From Compostibacter hankyongensis (GTDB lineage: Bacteria > Bacteroidota > Bacteroidia > Chitinophagales > Chitinophagaceae), in assembly GCF_039541075.1 (NCBI RefSeq), contig NZ_BAABFN010000020.1:62001-126000 (forward strand): a DNA stretch of 64,000 nt. The letters are read 5' to 3'. A program made the position numbers and the translations under genes. Below are positions 16,844-25,062 of this stretch, in pieces (positions within the stretch are counted from its first letter, which is position 1; each line of letters opens with the position of its first letter). Under the pieces are notes generated by a model. It was not told the origin of the DNA. It made no database searches and was given only the letters and a program-made list of their open reading frames with translations.

Positions 16844-18211
16844 TCAGAACAGCTGCCGGTACAATTCTTCCACCCGCGCCACCATCACCACTTCGATATT
16901 GAACTTGGCCGGATCAAGCGCCTTGCGGCTGAACCGGGAGACAAATATCTTTTCAAAGCCCAGCTTCCCGGCTTCCGCAATACGCTGCCCGATGCGGTTC
17001 ACCGCGCGTATCTCGCCGCTCAGCCCTACTTCGCCGGCGAAGCAATAATTGTGGGGTACCGGCACGTCCTCATATGAAGAAAGAAGGGTGGTGATGATAG
17101 CCAGATCGATGGCAGGATCTTCCACCCGGAGGCCGCCGGCGATATTTAAAAATACATCTTTTAATCCGAACTGAAAACCGCCCCGTTTTTCCAGTACTGC
17201 CAGCAGCAGCTGCAGGCGGCGCAGGTCGAAACCGTTGACCGTCCGCTGCGGGGTGCCGTAAACCGAAGGGGTCACCAGCGCCTGCGTTTCGATGAGCATG
17301 GGACGGAGTCCTTCGAGGGTGGCGGCAATGGCAATGCCGCTCAGCGGTTCTTCCTTTTCGGAGATGAGGAGCTCGGAAGGGTTGGCGACCGGGCGCAGCC
17401 CGTTTTCTTTCATCTCGTAAATGCCCAGCTCGGCTGTGGAGCCGAACCGGTTTTTAACGGTGCGCAGCATCCGGTAAATATAATGCTGGTCTCCCTCAAA
17501 CTGCAGCACGGTATCCACCATGTGCTCCAGGATTTTGGGTCCGGCGATGCTGCCCTCTTTGGTAATATGACCGATCAGGAAGACGGGGGTGCGCGTGGCT
17601 TTGGCAAAACGCTGCAGCTCCGCCGTACATTCCCGGATCTGGGAAACGCTGCCGGGTGCAGATTCCACAAAAGGGGTGCGGAGGGTCTGGATGGAATCGA
17701 TCACTACCAGCTGCGGCCGCAGCTTTTTTATCTCCTGGAAAATGGTCTGGGTATCGGTTTCGGTCAGGAGGTAAAAATTTTCATGCTGCAATCCGATACG
17801 GTCTGCCCGCATCTTGATCTGCTGTTCGCTTTCCTCACCGCTTACATACAGGGTACGGACAGCGGGCAGCTGCAGGGCGTCCTGCAGAAAAAGGGTGGAC
17901 TTACCAATGCCGGGTTCTCCGGCCACCAGCACCAGCGAACCGGGAACGATGCCTCCGCCCAGCACCCGGTTCAGTTCCGCATCGGGCGTGATCCACCGGT
18001 CCTCTTCCTGTGCGCTGATCTCTTGAAGGGAGACGAATTTCTGGTTGCCGGAGGAGGCGGGTTTCCAGTTGTCGCGTACTGCCGTTCCCTTTTTCTCCTG
18101 CACCTCTTCCACAAAAGTATTCCAGCTGCCGCAGGAAGGGCAGCGCCCCAGCCATTTCGTACTTTCATGGCCGCATTGCTGACAGAAAAAAGCGGTTTTA
18201 AGCTTGCTCAT
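16844..18211 (-). CDS. radA: DNA repair protein RadA
   Basis: RecA-related ATPase that drives branch migration in recombination. In order: zinc finger C10-x2-C13-x10-C24-x2-C27 (FCQQCGHESTKWLGRCPSCG), Walker A GEPGIGKST at about 98-106, the Walker B region QLVVIDSIQTL, the RadA signature KNRFG (about 255), and the C-terminal Lon-protease-like domain (GGLRVEDPAIDLAIITTLLS, LSGEIRAVNRIGQRIAEA). At 455 residues the length is standard and all motifs are intact. The start is the first ATG, directly before the zinc finger. The 5' side is the large repeat-rich gap. Confidence 0.97.
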   Translation of the reverse strand: MSKLKTAFFCQQCGHESTKWLGRCPSCGSWNTFVEEVQEKKGTAVRDNWKPASSGNQKFVSLQEISAQEEDRWITPDAELNRVLGGGIVPGSLVLVAGEPGIGKSTLFLQDALQLPAVRTLYVSGEESEQQIKMRADRIGLQHENFYLLTETDTQTIFQEIKKLRPQLVVIDSIQTLRTPFVESAPGSVSQIRECTAELQRFAKATRTPVFLIGHITKEGSIAGPKILEHMVDTVLQFEGDQHYIYRMLRTVKNRFGSTAELGIYEMKENGLRPVANPSELLISEKEEPLSGIAIAATLEGLRPMLIETQALVTPSVYGTPQRTVNGFDLRRLQLLLAVLEKRGGFQFGLKDVFLNIAGGLRVEDPAIDLAIITTLLSSYEDVPVPHNYCFAGEVGLSGEIRAVNRIGQRIAEAGKLGFEKIFVSRFSRKALDPAKFNIEVVMVARVEELYRQLF

Positions 18212-18255
18212 AAGATGTAAAGATAGGACTTGCCCTCCTAACCCCCTACTCCCGG

Positions 18256-18315
18256 CCCCCTAAAGGGGGAAGGTAAAAGGTGAAAGGTAAAAGGTGAAAG
18301 GTGAAAGGTGAGGGG
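18256..18315. repeat. CCCCCTAAAGGGGG palindrome plus AGGTGAA/AGGTAAA tandem repeats
   Basis: A perfect 14-base palindrome at 18256-18269 is followed by six degenerate seven-base units of the type AAAGGTG. The reverse complement of this block closely matches 29191-29233, over the 3' end of thx. It looks like a dispersed intergenic element. Confidence 0.7.
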
Positions 18316-18369
18316 AAATTTGATGATTTGGAAATTTGATGATTAGAGACCGGAAACCAGAAATCAGAA

Positions 18370-18730
18370 ATCTCAAATCAGAAACGCGCAGCGTTCAGGG
18401 AGGCCGCTAAGCAATCGTAATACGCGAAGTAATCAGCTTTAGACCTGAGGCGGTTTAAAGTTCAAGTTCCAGCGTCCAGCCTCTAAGGTTCCATTCCAGG
18501 CAAATTAATTTCAAACCAGAAAGGCGCAGCCTTCATTGAGACGGCTAAAAAATATTATGCCCGAAATAAACGCGCAGCGCTCATCGAGACCTTTGAAAAT
18601 CCTTTGCGTGCGGGATAAACCTCAAATTAGAAACGCGCAGCGAAGCCTTGGCAATGGGATTGAATTATTTTTAAATGGTGTTGCCGAAGCTCGTTTTACG
18701 GAGACCGTTACAAAGACTTTGTGAACGACG
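18370..18730 (+). repeat. array of degenerate GCGCAGCGTTCA..GAGACC repeats
   Basis: Four clear copies start near 18385, 18523, 18571 and 18633, and a fifth variant ends the block at 18685-18710. The shared core is AAACGCGCAGCG, TTCATNGAGACC, then CGCTAA or CTTTGAAAA. Spacing is irregular, which excludes a CRISPR array. Related single copies lie at 14082-14097 (reverse strand) and 47584-47608. Confidence 0.65.
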
Positions 18731-18833
18731 TAAGCCTCAAACCAAAACTACTACACGGGAAAGAATAAACGAAAAGAAAAAACGAAAAGGGGAGGAACAT
18801 GGGGAAAACCGGTCAAAAAAGGCCGGAAAAATG

Positions 18834-18866
18834 AAAAAGAGCCGGCATGAGGCGCCGACTCTTTTT
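18834..18866. terminator. orphan bidirectional rho-independent terminator
   Basis: AAAAAGAG-C-CGGC pairs with GCCG-A-CTCTTTTT around a seven-base loop, with T-runs on both strands. No recognisable gene lies upstream on either strand within several hundred bases (radA points away, the metallopeptidase gene starts at 19278). It may end an unannotated small RNA or be a relic. Confidence 0.7.
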
Positions 18867-19143
18867 ACTTACTAACCCATTAAATTCATGTCGAAATTAC
18901 TAAATGACTTCAGAATAAAAAAGTTTATTTGCGTTTGTGAATAACTTTTTTTGTGTTAAATTACCCAAAAGCCCTCCGCTGGACAAAGATAAAATAATTC
19001 AATATAATAAAAAACAATTCATGTAATCAATTGTCTATTAAATTGTTATGAATATTTTAATTCTAATGGGCATATACCGGCCGTTGAGAAAAGAAGCGCT
19101 CCACACGCTTGCCATTTCGACGGAGCAGCTGTCAGCGGCGGGG

Positions 19144-19156
19144 TGACAAATTGTCA
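19144..19156. promoter_or_regulatory. palindromic operator candidate upstream of the metallopeptidase gene
   Basis: TGACAAATTGTCA is a perfect inverted repeat of six bases on each side of a central A. It lies 121 bases before the metallopeptidase start, in AT-rich DNA. The binding protein is unknown. Confidence 0.35.
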
Positions 19157-19277
19157 TTGTTTCATAAAGTCCTGTTAAAAAATAACTAACGAAAACAAGA
19201 AATCGATATTTAAACACCGGCTGTAATTTCTGGATAATGATTTGCGGGAATTGTTAAATTTTTAAAAACACAAAGAA

Positions 19278-19997
19278 ATGGGCCTATATCCTATGTTCGG
19301 AAGTTCTGCCTTCTGGGTTGTTTTCGTCCTGATCATGATTGCCGGGATGATCATCAGCGCCCGGCTGCGCCGCAAATTCAAAAAATACAGCGAAGTGCCC
19401 CTGGCTGCCGGTCTTTCCGGTAAGGAAGTGGCCGAAAAGATGCTACAGGACAATGGTATATATGATGTGAAAGTAGTATCTGTAGAAGGTTTCCTGTCTG
19501 ATCATTATAACCCGCAGAACAAAACGGTCAACCTCAGCCCCGACGTCTACGGCGGGCGTAATATTGCCGCGGCGGCCGTAGCCGCGCACGAATGCGGACA
19601 TGCCGTACAGCATGCCACCGCCTACGGCATGCTGATGCTGCGCAGCCGGCTGGTGCCCGTTGTGCAGTTCAGCTCCGGTATCGTGCAATGGATCCTGCTG
19701 ATCGGTATCTTCACCATCCGTATCTTTCCCGGCCTGTTGCTGGCGGGTATCGTGCTTTTTGCGCTGACCACGCTTTTCTCCCTGATCACGCTGCCGGTGG
19801 AATTCAACGCCTCCCGGCGGGCGCTGGCCTGGCTCAACGGGAGCCGGGGCGCCATGATCATGACCGCCACCGAGCACGAAAAGGCCAAGGACGCCCTCTG
19901 GTGGGCCGCCATGACCTATGTGATCGCCGCCGTGCAGTCGCTCCTGACGCTGTTTTATTACATCATGATCTTCCTCGGCGGGCAGCGGCGGAACTGA
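19278..19997 (+). CDS. YugP-like neutral zinc metallopeptidase (Zn_peptidase_2 family)
   Basis: 239-residue membrane protein. A first membrane helix (SAFWVVFVLIMIAGMIIS) is followed by a cytoplasmic part with LSGKEVAEKMLQDNGIYDVK and SDHYNPQNKTVNLSPDVYGG, the zinc-binding HECGH at 104-108 (AAHECGHAVQHATAY), and three more hydrophobic segments. These are the hallmarks of the YugP family, which is found in many bacteria with unknown substrates. The catalytic HExxH is intact. It is monocistronic, with the repeat-rich gap before it and another repeat element after it. Confidence 0.9.
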   Translation: MGLYPMFGSSAFWVVFVLIMIAGMIISARLRRKFKKYSEVPLAAGLSGKEVAEKMLQDNGIYDVKVVSVEGFLSDHYNPQNKTVNLSPDVYGGRNIAAAAVAAHECGHAVQHATAYGMLMLRSRLVPVVQFSSGIVQWILLIGIFTIRIFPGLLLAGIVLFALTTLFSLITLPVEFNASRRALAWLNGSRGAMIMTATEHEKAKDALWWAAMTYVIAAVQSLLTLFYYIMIFLGGQRRN

Positions 19998-20007
19998 ATA
20001 TGTCTAA

Positions 20008-20083
20008 CGTTTAAGGTTTGAAGTTTAAGGTTGATCTGCGTTTAAGGTTGATCTGCCCGGAATGAAACTTTAGACCTTAAACG
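20008..20083. repeat. inverted repeat with a 17-base tandem duplication inside
   Basis: Arms of 19 bases (20008-20026 and 20065-20083, starting CGTTTAAGGT) pair with two mismatches. Between them GTTTAAGGTTGATCTGC occurs twice in tandem (20023-20039 and 20040-20056). It sits after the metallopeptidase gene and may fold into a long hairpin. Confidence 0.65.
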
Positions 20084-20176
20084 ATAAGTGTTCCTGTCCT
20101 TCTTTTCAGGATTGCAAAATTTTTATTGATCTTCAATGGGTTGCAAAGGCATTATAAAAAAATGCCCTGAAAAAAC

Positions 20177-20207
20177 TTTGTGGATTACCCGGTTCCCCTT
20201 ACCTTTG
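20177..20207 (+). promoter_or_regulatory. Bacteroidota-type promoter of the rplM-rpsI operon
   Basis: TTTG at 20177-20180, a 19-base spacer, then TACCTTTG at 20200-20207. It is an exact match to the -33/-7 consensus of the main Bacteroidota sigma factor and places the transcript start about 40 bases before the rplM ATG. Confidence 0.85.
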
Positions 20208-20254
20208 CCCTCCTTTTGAATCAAGATGTTTGATCATATTTACAGTTTACACTC

Positions 20255-20698
20255 ATGGACACGTTAAGTCTCAGAACCCAATCGGCGAACAAGGCTACCG
20301 TTCAGCACAACTGGTACGTGGTGGATGCCACCAACCTGACCCTGGGCCGCATGTGCTCCCGCATCGCCACTGTTTTGCGGGGTAAGAATAAGCCGTATTA
20401 TACACCGCATGTGGATTGCGGCGACTATATAATCGTCATCAATGCGGACAAGGTAAAGCTCACCGGAGCCAAGCTCGATCAGAAAACCTATCTGACCTTT
20501 TCCGGCTATCCCGGAGGTCAGAAAAAGGAAATGGCCCGCAGCCTGCTGAACCGCCGTCCCGAAGCCGTTATCGAACGCGCCGTAAAAGGGATGTTGCCCA
20601 AGAACCGCCTGGGTCGCCAGCTTTTCAAGAAGCTGTTCGTATATGCCGGTGCCGAGCATCCGCATATTGCCCAGAAACCCGAGTCTTTAACATTTTAA
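20255..20698 (+). CDS. rplM: 50S ribosomal protein L13
   Basis: Large-subunit protein that binds 23S rRNA early in assembly. The family pattern is clear: WYVVDATNLTLGRMCSRIA, LRGKNKPYYTPHVDCGDYII, the YLTFSGYPGG loop, and RAVKGMLPKNRLGRQLFKKL followed by the YAGAEHPH end. At 147 residues it has the usual length. The start at 20255 is the first ATG after the promoter. It is followed after 13 bases by rpsI, the standard L13-S9 pair. Confidence 0.98.
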   Translation: MDTLSLRTQSANKATVQHNWYVVDATNLTLGRMCSRIATVLRGKNKPYYTPHVDCGDYIIVINADKVKLTGAKLDQKTYLTFSGYPGGQKKEMARSLLNRRPEAVIERAVKGMLPKNRLGRQLFKKLFVYAGAEHPHIAQKPESLTF

Positions 20699-20711
20699 TT
20701 AGCTGTATAAA

Positions 20712-21101
20712 ATGGAGAAACAAAAAACCTCCGTTGGTCGCCGTAAAGAAGCGGTTGCCCGTGTGATCCTCACCAAAGGCAGCGGTGAGATCATCATCAA
20801 CGGTAAAGCGTATAAAGAATATTTCCCGCTGGTGTACCTGCAGAATCAGGTAGCGGCCCCGCTGAACGTCATCGAAGCCGCCGACAAGTTCGACGTAAAG
20901 GCCAATGTAAGCGGCGGCGGCATAAAAGGTCAGGCCGAGGCCGTGCGGCTGGGTATCGCCCGCAGTCTCTGCACGATCAACGCCGACTTCCGGCCCCCGC
21001 TGAAGCATGCGGGCCTGCTGAGGCGCGATCCGCGCGGCGTGGAACGGAAAAAACCGGGTCAGAAGAAAGCCCGTAAGAACTTCCAGTTCTCCAAGCGCTA
21101 A
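20712..21101 (+). CDS. rpsI: 30S ribosomal protein S9
   Basis: Small-subunit protein whose C-terminal tail reaches the P-site tRNA. Seen: TSVGRRKEAVARVILTKGSG, the VSGGGIKGQAEAVRLGIARS core, the LLRRDPRGVERKKPGQKKAR segment and the terminal FQFSKR. The universally conserved SKR end is intact. At 129 residues it is of normal length. It lies 13 bases after rplM, and rpsB follows 66 bases later. Confidence 0.98.
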   Translation: MEKQKTSVGRRKEAVARVILTKGSGEIIINGKAYKEYFPLVYLQNQVAAPLNVIEAADKFDVKANVSGGGIKGQAEAVRLGIARSLCTINADFRPPLKHAGLLRRDPRGVERKKPGQKKARKNFQFSKR

Positions 21102-21167
21102 TCCTTGTTCGCTTGCCTGTAGATCAGAAAGGTTATCAACGTTAAACATTCGACTTTATACCATATT

Positions 21168-22091
21168 ATGGAAGAGAATAAAACCTCCCTGCAACAGCAA
21201 CTGCTTGAAGCAGGCGTTCACTTCGGCCACCTCAAAAAGAAGTGGAACCCCAAGATGCTGCCTTACATCTTTGCGGAAAAGAAAGGGATACATATCATTG
21301 ACCTGAACAGGACCGTAGAAGGCCTGCAGGAAGCTGCCGCAGCCATGAAGGCCATCGCGCGGAGCGGTAAAAAGATCATGTTCGTGGCTACGAAGAAGCA
21401 GGCCAAGGATATCGTGGCTGACGCCGCCAAGCGGGTCAACATGCCCTTTGCCACCGAACGCTGGCTGGGCGGCATGCTCACCAACTTCTCCACCATCCGC
21501 AAGAGCGTGAAGAAGATGCAGAGCATCGAGAAAATGCTGGGCGACGGCACCTTTGACAACATTACCAAAAAGGAACGTCTCACCCTGCAGCGCGATAAAG
21601 AGAAGATGGAAAAGGTGCTGGGCGGTATCTCCCAGCTGGCCCGTGTACCCGCCGCGCTCTTTATCGTGGACATCAGCCATGAGCATATCGCGCTGGCGGA
21701 AGCCCGCCGGCTGAACATCACCACCCTCGGCATGGTGGATACCAACTCCGATCCCAGCAAGGTGGATTTCGCTATCCCCGCCAATGACGATGCCACCAAA
21801 TCCATCGCCATCATCACCAACTATGTGACGGCGGCCATCGCGGAAGGCCTGGCAGAAAGGGCCAACGAGAAAGAGCAGGATGAAGTGGAAGAGGATGAAA
21901 ATGAAAAACGGGCCCGCCGCCTCGAAAAAGAAGCGGAAACGGAAGAGGGCCGTCAGGGCCGCCGCAGCGGCGCCGGAACAGGCGCACCACGCGGAGGCGG
22001 CGCCGGAGCGGGCGGACGTGGAGGCGGAGCGCCCAAACGCCGGACGCCCAGCACGGGCGGTGGCGGCAGGAGACCGGCACCCAAGCGCTGA
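21168..22091 (+). CDS. rpsB: 30S ribosomal protein S2 with long charged Gly/Arg-rich C-terminal extension
   Basis: The canonical S2 domain covers about residues 1-225 (LLEAGVHFGHLKKKWNPKML, RWLGGMLTNFSTIRKS, ALFIVDISHEHIALAEARRL, VDTNSDPSKVDFAIPANDDA). A tail of about 80 residues follows. It is first acidic/basic (EQDEVEEDENEKRARRLEKE) and then Gly/Arg/Ala/Pro repeats ending RRPAPKR. Such tails occur in some Bacteroidota S2 proteins but vary greatly. It forms a unit with tsf 95 bases downstream. Confidence 0.97.
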   Translation: MEENKTSLQQQLLEAGVHFGHLKKKWNPKMLPYIFAEKKGIHIIDLNRTVEGLQEAAAAMKAIARSGKKIMFVATKKQAKDIVADAAKRVNMPFATERWLGGMLTNFSTIRKSVKKMQSIEKMLGDGTFDNITKKERLTLQRDKEKMEKVLGGISQLARVPAALFIVDISHEHIALAEARRLNITTLGMVDTNSDPSKVDFAIPANDDATKSIAIITNYVTAAIAEGLAERANEKEQDEVEEDENEKRARRLEKEAETEEGRQGRRSGAGTGAPRGGGAGAGGRGGGAPKRRTPSTGGGGRRPAPKR

Positions 22092-22186
22092 TTTTCTCCG
22101 TATCTGTAAAAGAAGCCGGGGAGAGGAGCGTGAAAGAGAAGGGGCGAATGCTCCTTCCGTTTTGAAAATATATTTAATCAACTGAA

Positions 22187-23023
22187 ATGGCAACTATAAC
22201 AGCAGCAGATATCAATAAATTACGTCAGCAAACCGGCGCCGGAATGATGGATTGCCGGAAAGCGCTGGTGGAAAACGACGGCGATTTTGAAAAAGCCATC
22301 GATTTCCTGAGGAAAAAAGGACAAAAGGTAGCCGCCCTGCGGAGCGACCGGGAGACGAAAGAAGGCGTGGTCATTGCCAAAACCGCTGACGATCATACTG
22401 CCGGCGTCATCATCTGCCTGAGCTGTGAAACGGATTTTGTGGCGAAAAACCAGGACTTTATCGCCTTCGGCCAGTCGGTAGCCGACCTGGCGCTGTCGGT
22501 AAAGGCGGATTCGCTGGAAGCGCTCAGCGCAGCTTCCCTGGACGGCGCCACCGTCGCAGACAAGCTGAACGACCAGGTAGCCCGCATCGGTGAAAAGATC
22601 ACCCTCAGCAGGTTTGAAAGGGTGGAAGCCGGATACGTAACGGCCTATATCCACGGCAATTACCGCATCGGGGTGTTGGCCGGCTTTACCAAGGCTGTGG
22701 ATGCCGAAGCCGCCAAGGATATTACCATGCAGATCGCTGCCATGAATCCCGTAGCCACGCATGCCGATGCCGTAGCCCCCGAAGTGGTGGAAAGGGAAAA
22801 GGCCATTGTGCTCGAGCAGATCAAGAACGATCCGAAAATGGCCGGCAAGCCCGACGCTATGCTGGATAAGATAGCCGAAGGCAAGCTGAATGCCTTCTTT
22901 AAAGAAAATACCCTGCTGGCGCAGGCTTTTGTGAAAGACAGCAGCAAGAGCGTAGCCGATTACCTGAAATCGGTAGATGCCGAGGCGTCCATCACGGAGT
23001 TCCGGCGTGTCGCGATCGGATAA
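22187..23023 (+). CDS. tsf: translation elongation factor Ts
   Basis: Guanine-nucleotide exchange factor for EF-Tu. The N-terminal UBA-like module carries the signature LRQQTGAGMMDCRKALVEND (about 13-32). The core shows CLSCETDFVAKNQDF and the helix SKSVADYLKSVDAEASITEF at the end. The 278 residues match the Bacteroidota form. It follows rpsB and ends in a strong terminator at 23033-23063, which separates it from pyrH. Confidence 0.97.
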   Translation: MATITAADINKLRQQTGAGMMDCRKALVENDGDFEKAIDFLRKKGQKVAALRSDRETKEGVVIAKTADDHTAGVIICLSCETDFVAKNQDFIAFGQSVADLALSVKADSLEALSAASLDGATVADKLNDQVARIGEKITLSRFERVEAGYVTAYIHGNYRIGVLAGFTKAVDAEAAKDITMQIAAMNPVATHADAVAPEVVEREKAIVLEQIKNDPKMAGKPDAMLDKIAEGKLNAFFKENTLLAQAFVKDSSKSVADYLKSVDAEASITEFRRVAIG

Positions 23024-23032
23024 AATCACTTC

Positions 23033-23063
23033 AAAAAGGAGAGCCGGCCGCTCTCCTTTTTTG
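23033..23063 (+). terminator. rho-independent terminator after tsf
   Basis: AAAAAGGAGAGC and GCTCTCCTTTTTT form a 12-base stem around a five-base CGGCC loop, ten bases after the tsf stop. A T-run follows on the plus strand and an equal one on the minus strand. Confidence 0.92.
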
Positions 23064-23153
23064 TGCCCTTTCAGGTCCTCCTCCCTGCGGGAAAGAAAAA
23101 TTTCGGCCTCAGCCGTGAAATAATCAGGTCAAAGTTTTAATTTCAACCGCGTT

Positions 23154-23864
23154 ATGCTTCCAAAATACAAACGTATCCTGCTGAAATTAAGCGGGGAATC
23201 CCTGATGGGGGAAAAGTCCTACGGCATCGATGCCCGGATCATCGCCCAGTATGCCAAAGACATCAGCCAGATCGCCGACCTGGGCGTTCAGGTAGCCATC
23301 GTTATCGGCGGCGGAAACATCTACCGCGGCATGGATGAAAAAGAGACCGGCATCGAACGGGCTACCGGCGATTACATGGGTATGCTGGCCACCGTCATCA
23401 ACGGCATGGCCCTGCAGAGCGGACTGGAAAAGATCGGGCTCTTTACCCGTCTGCAGTCGGCGATAAAAATGGAGCAGATCGCCGAGCCCTATATTCGCCG
23501 GCGGGCCATCCGCCACCTGGAAAAAGGCCGTATCGTCATCTTCGGGGCCGGTACCGGCAATCCGTATTTTACCACCGATACAGCAGCTTCCCTGCGGGCC
23601 ATCGAGATAGAGGCCGACGTGATCCTCAAGGGCACCCGGGTAGACGGCATCTATACCGCCGATCCGGAAAAAGACAAAACCGCCCGGCGTTACAACGTGA
23701 TCTCCTTTGACGAAGTTTACCGCAATAACCTCAATGTGATGGACATGACCGCTTTTACGCTGTGTCATGAAAACAAGCTGCCCATTATCGTATTCGATAT
23801 GAACCAGCCGGGCAATCTCCTGAAAGTGGTGAGCGGAGAAGAAGTCGGCACCCTCGTTAAGTAG
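23154..23864 (+). CDS. pyrH: UMP kinase
   Basis: Bacterial UMP kinase of the amino-acid-kinase fold, which makes UDP from UMP. Seen: KRILLKLSGESLMGEKSYGI at the N-terminus, VAIVIGGGNIYRGM, GDYMGMLATVINGMALQS, the FGAGTGNPYFTTDTAASLRA loop, and ADVILKGTRVDGIYTADPEK. At 236 residues the length is standard. It sits after the rpsB-tsf terminator, so it needs its own promoter or readthrough. The common neighbour frr is missing; instead a convergent lipoprotein gene overlaps its last eight bases. Confidence 0.97.
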   Translation: MLPKYKRILLKLSGESLMGEKSYGIDARIIAQYAKDISQIADLGVQVAIVIGGGNIYRGMDEKETGIERATGDYMGMLATVINGMALQSGLEKIGLFTRLQSAIKMEQIAEPYIRRRAIRHLEKGRIVIFGAGTGNPYFTTDTAASLRAIEIEADVILKGTRVDGIYTADPEKDKTARRYNVISFDEVYRNNLNVMDMTAFTLCHENKLPIIVFDMNQPGNLLKVVSGEEVGTLVK

Positions 23865-25062
23865 CCGGTACGCCGCCCGGATTTTTCAGCACATCCTGCA
23901 GCTCGGAAAAAGGCACGAACAGCTCGATGGGACCTACCGCATAGGGCGCTACCTCGTAAGGGTTGTAGATAAAGCCGATGCCGTGACCGGTCAGGTAAAA
24001 ATTATCCGTAAGGTTCAGGTGCTTGTCGAACAATATGCCGTAACGCCGGCTGTTGAGCGCGGCTTTCTCCGGAATATCATAAGCCCGGCGCAGCTTTTGC
24101 TCCAGTACCTGCTGCAGCTTCTTTTCGTATCCGGGACGAAACAGATCGCCCCGCTCCAGTATCCGGGCATGTTTGAGGTCCCATACCACCAGCAGGGTAT
24201 TGGTCTGCCCGTGCGCGCCTCCCGTATATTCGTAACGGTTACAGGCCAGGCTGACGATATCTCCCGCATTCCACAACAGTTCCATCCGTATCTGTGATTC
24301 CCAGTTGAAGGTACCGGCGGCAAAACCCGGCGACAGGTTAGCGCGGGCCTGCTTATAGGTGGTCAGGAAAGAGTCTGCCGCATTCCGCAAGGCCTGGGCG
24401 CCCGCTGTTACCGGCGTATGCAATCCCAGCAGGTCGCCCGCCAGCGTCTGCTGTACCAGCAGATGTCCGGCATCCGGCCATCCTTTTCCCGGCCACAGCA
24501 ACGTATAGGCGATCCTCGCCTTGGGCGAGCTGCTGTCTCCGGGCTTCAGCGACAGGGAATCCTGAAGTCGGTATACCTGCCAGCGGCGGGTACCTTCCGA
24601 GTAGATCTCCTGCAGCGCGAAAGCTGCCGGGGCAGCCTGAGACCCTTTCCCCTCCTGCTCCGCAGGCTTACAGTACCCGCTGAAAACGCCCGGCTGGGAG
24701 AAGGTGCCCTGCAGCGTGTCCACGGGATCGTACTGCCGGTAGGTAACGAGGGTGATATGGCCGGCCGTGTCGGTGCTGCCGCTGATGGTCACGGGGCGGG
24801 CCAGGGAGTCTTCATAGAAGATGCCGTCATACTGCCCGTCGCTTTTGGTCAGCTGCAGCGTTACCTTTTTCCCGCCCAGGTTGCCCTGCAGATATTTGTA
24901 ATAGGCGGTCTGCACCTTTTCATCGCGTTCGTGCTGCCCGGAGGAGGAAGCGTCGTTGCGGCTTCCCGGATGGCAGCCGGCGAGCAGGCCGGCGGCTGCC
25001 ATAGCTAAGCAGCGGCGGAGATATGGGGAATAGTGATACATCGGTTTATGGGTTTTCATCAT
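23857..25062 (-). CDS. lipoprotein with DUF3298/RsiV-like C-terminal domain
   Basis: 401 residues. A lipobox AGLLAGC follows the hydrophobic stretch of the signal peptide. The start at 25062 overlaps the ackA stop by 17 bases; M8 at 25041 would give a shorter, more typical lipoprotein signal. The N-terminal half (about 55-150) is beta-rich with no family I recognise. The C-terminal half resembles DUF3298 (NRYEYTGGAHGQTNTLLVVW, then the ERGDLFRPGYEKKLQQVLEQ helix and GIGFIYNPYEVAPYAVGPIE), a domain found in RsiV-type and lysozyme-binding proteins. Its role is unknown. Coupling to ackA is probably only operon membership. Confidence 0.75.
   Translation of the reverse strand: MMKTHKPMYHYSPYLRRCLAMAAAGLLAGCHPGSRNDASSSGQHERDEKVQTAYYKYLQGNLGGKKVTLQLTKSDGQYDGIFYEDSLARPVTISGSTDTAGHITLVTYRQYDPVDTLQGTFSQPGVFSGYCKPAEQEGKGSQAAPAAFALQEIYSEGTRRWQVYRLQDSLSLKPGDSSSPKARIAYTLLWPGKGWPDAGHLLVQQTLAGDLLGLHTPVTAGAQALRNAADSFLTTYKQARANLSPGFAAGTFNWESQIRMELLWNAGDIVSLACNRYEYTGGAHGQTNTLLVVWDLKHARILERGDLFRPGYEKKLQQVLEQKLRRAYDIPEKAALNSRRYGILFDKHLNLTDNFYLTGHGIGFIYNPYEVAPYAVGPIELFVPFSELQDVLKNPGGVPAT

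Larger units (their letters stand above)
18212..19277. other. long non-coding region rich in degenerate repeats
   Basis: 1,066 bases with no gene I can support. From the radA side it holds a CCCCCTAAAGGGGG palindrome with AGGTGAA tandem repeats, an ATTTGATGATTTGG tract, several copies of a GCGCAGCGTTCA...GAGACC repeat, an orphan terminator at 18834-18866, an AT-rich stretch (about 18880-19070) and the palindrome TGACAAATTGTCA before the metallopeptidase gene. Frames of 60-70 codons at 18536-18875 look random. Confidence 0.75.

Noticed and set aside
18370..18730. CRISPR array
   Set aside because: Copies are degenerate, irregularly spaced and partly inverted elsewhere; no cas genes are present.
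18536..18875. 60-70-codon frames in the repeat-rich gap
   Set aside because: They run through degenerate repeats and a terminator; the composition is not protein-like.
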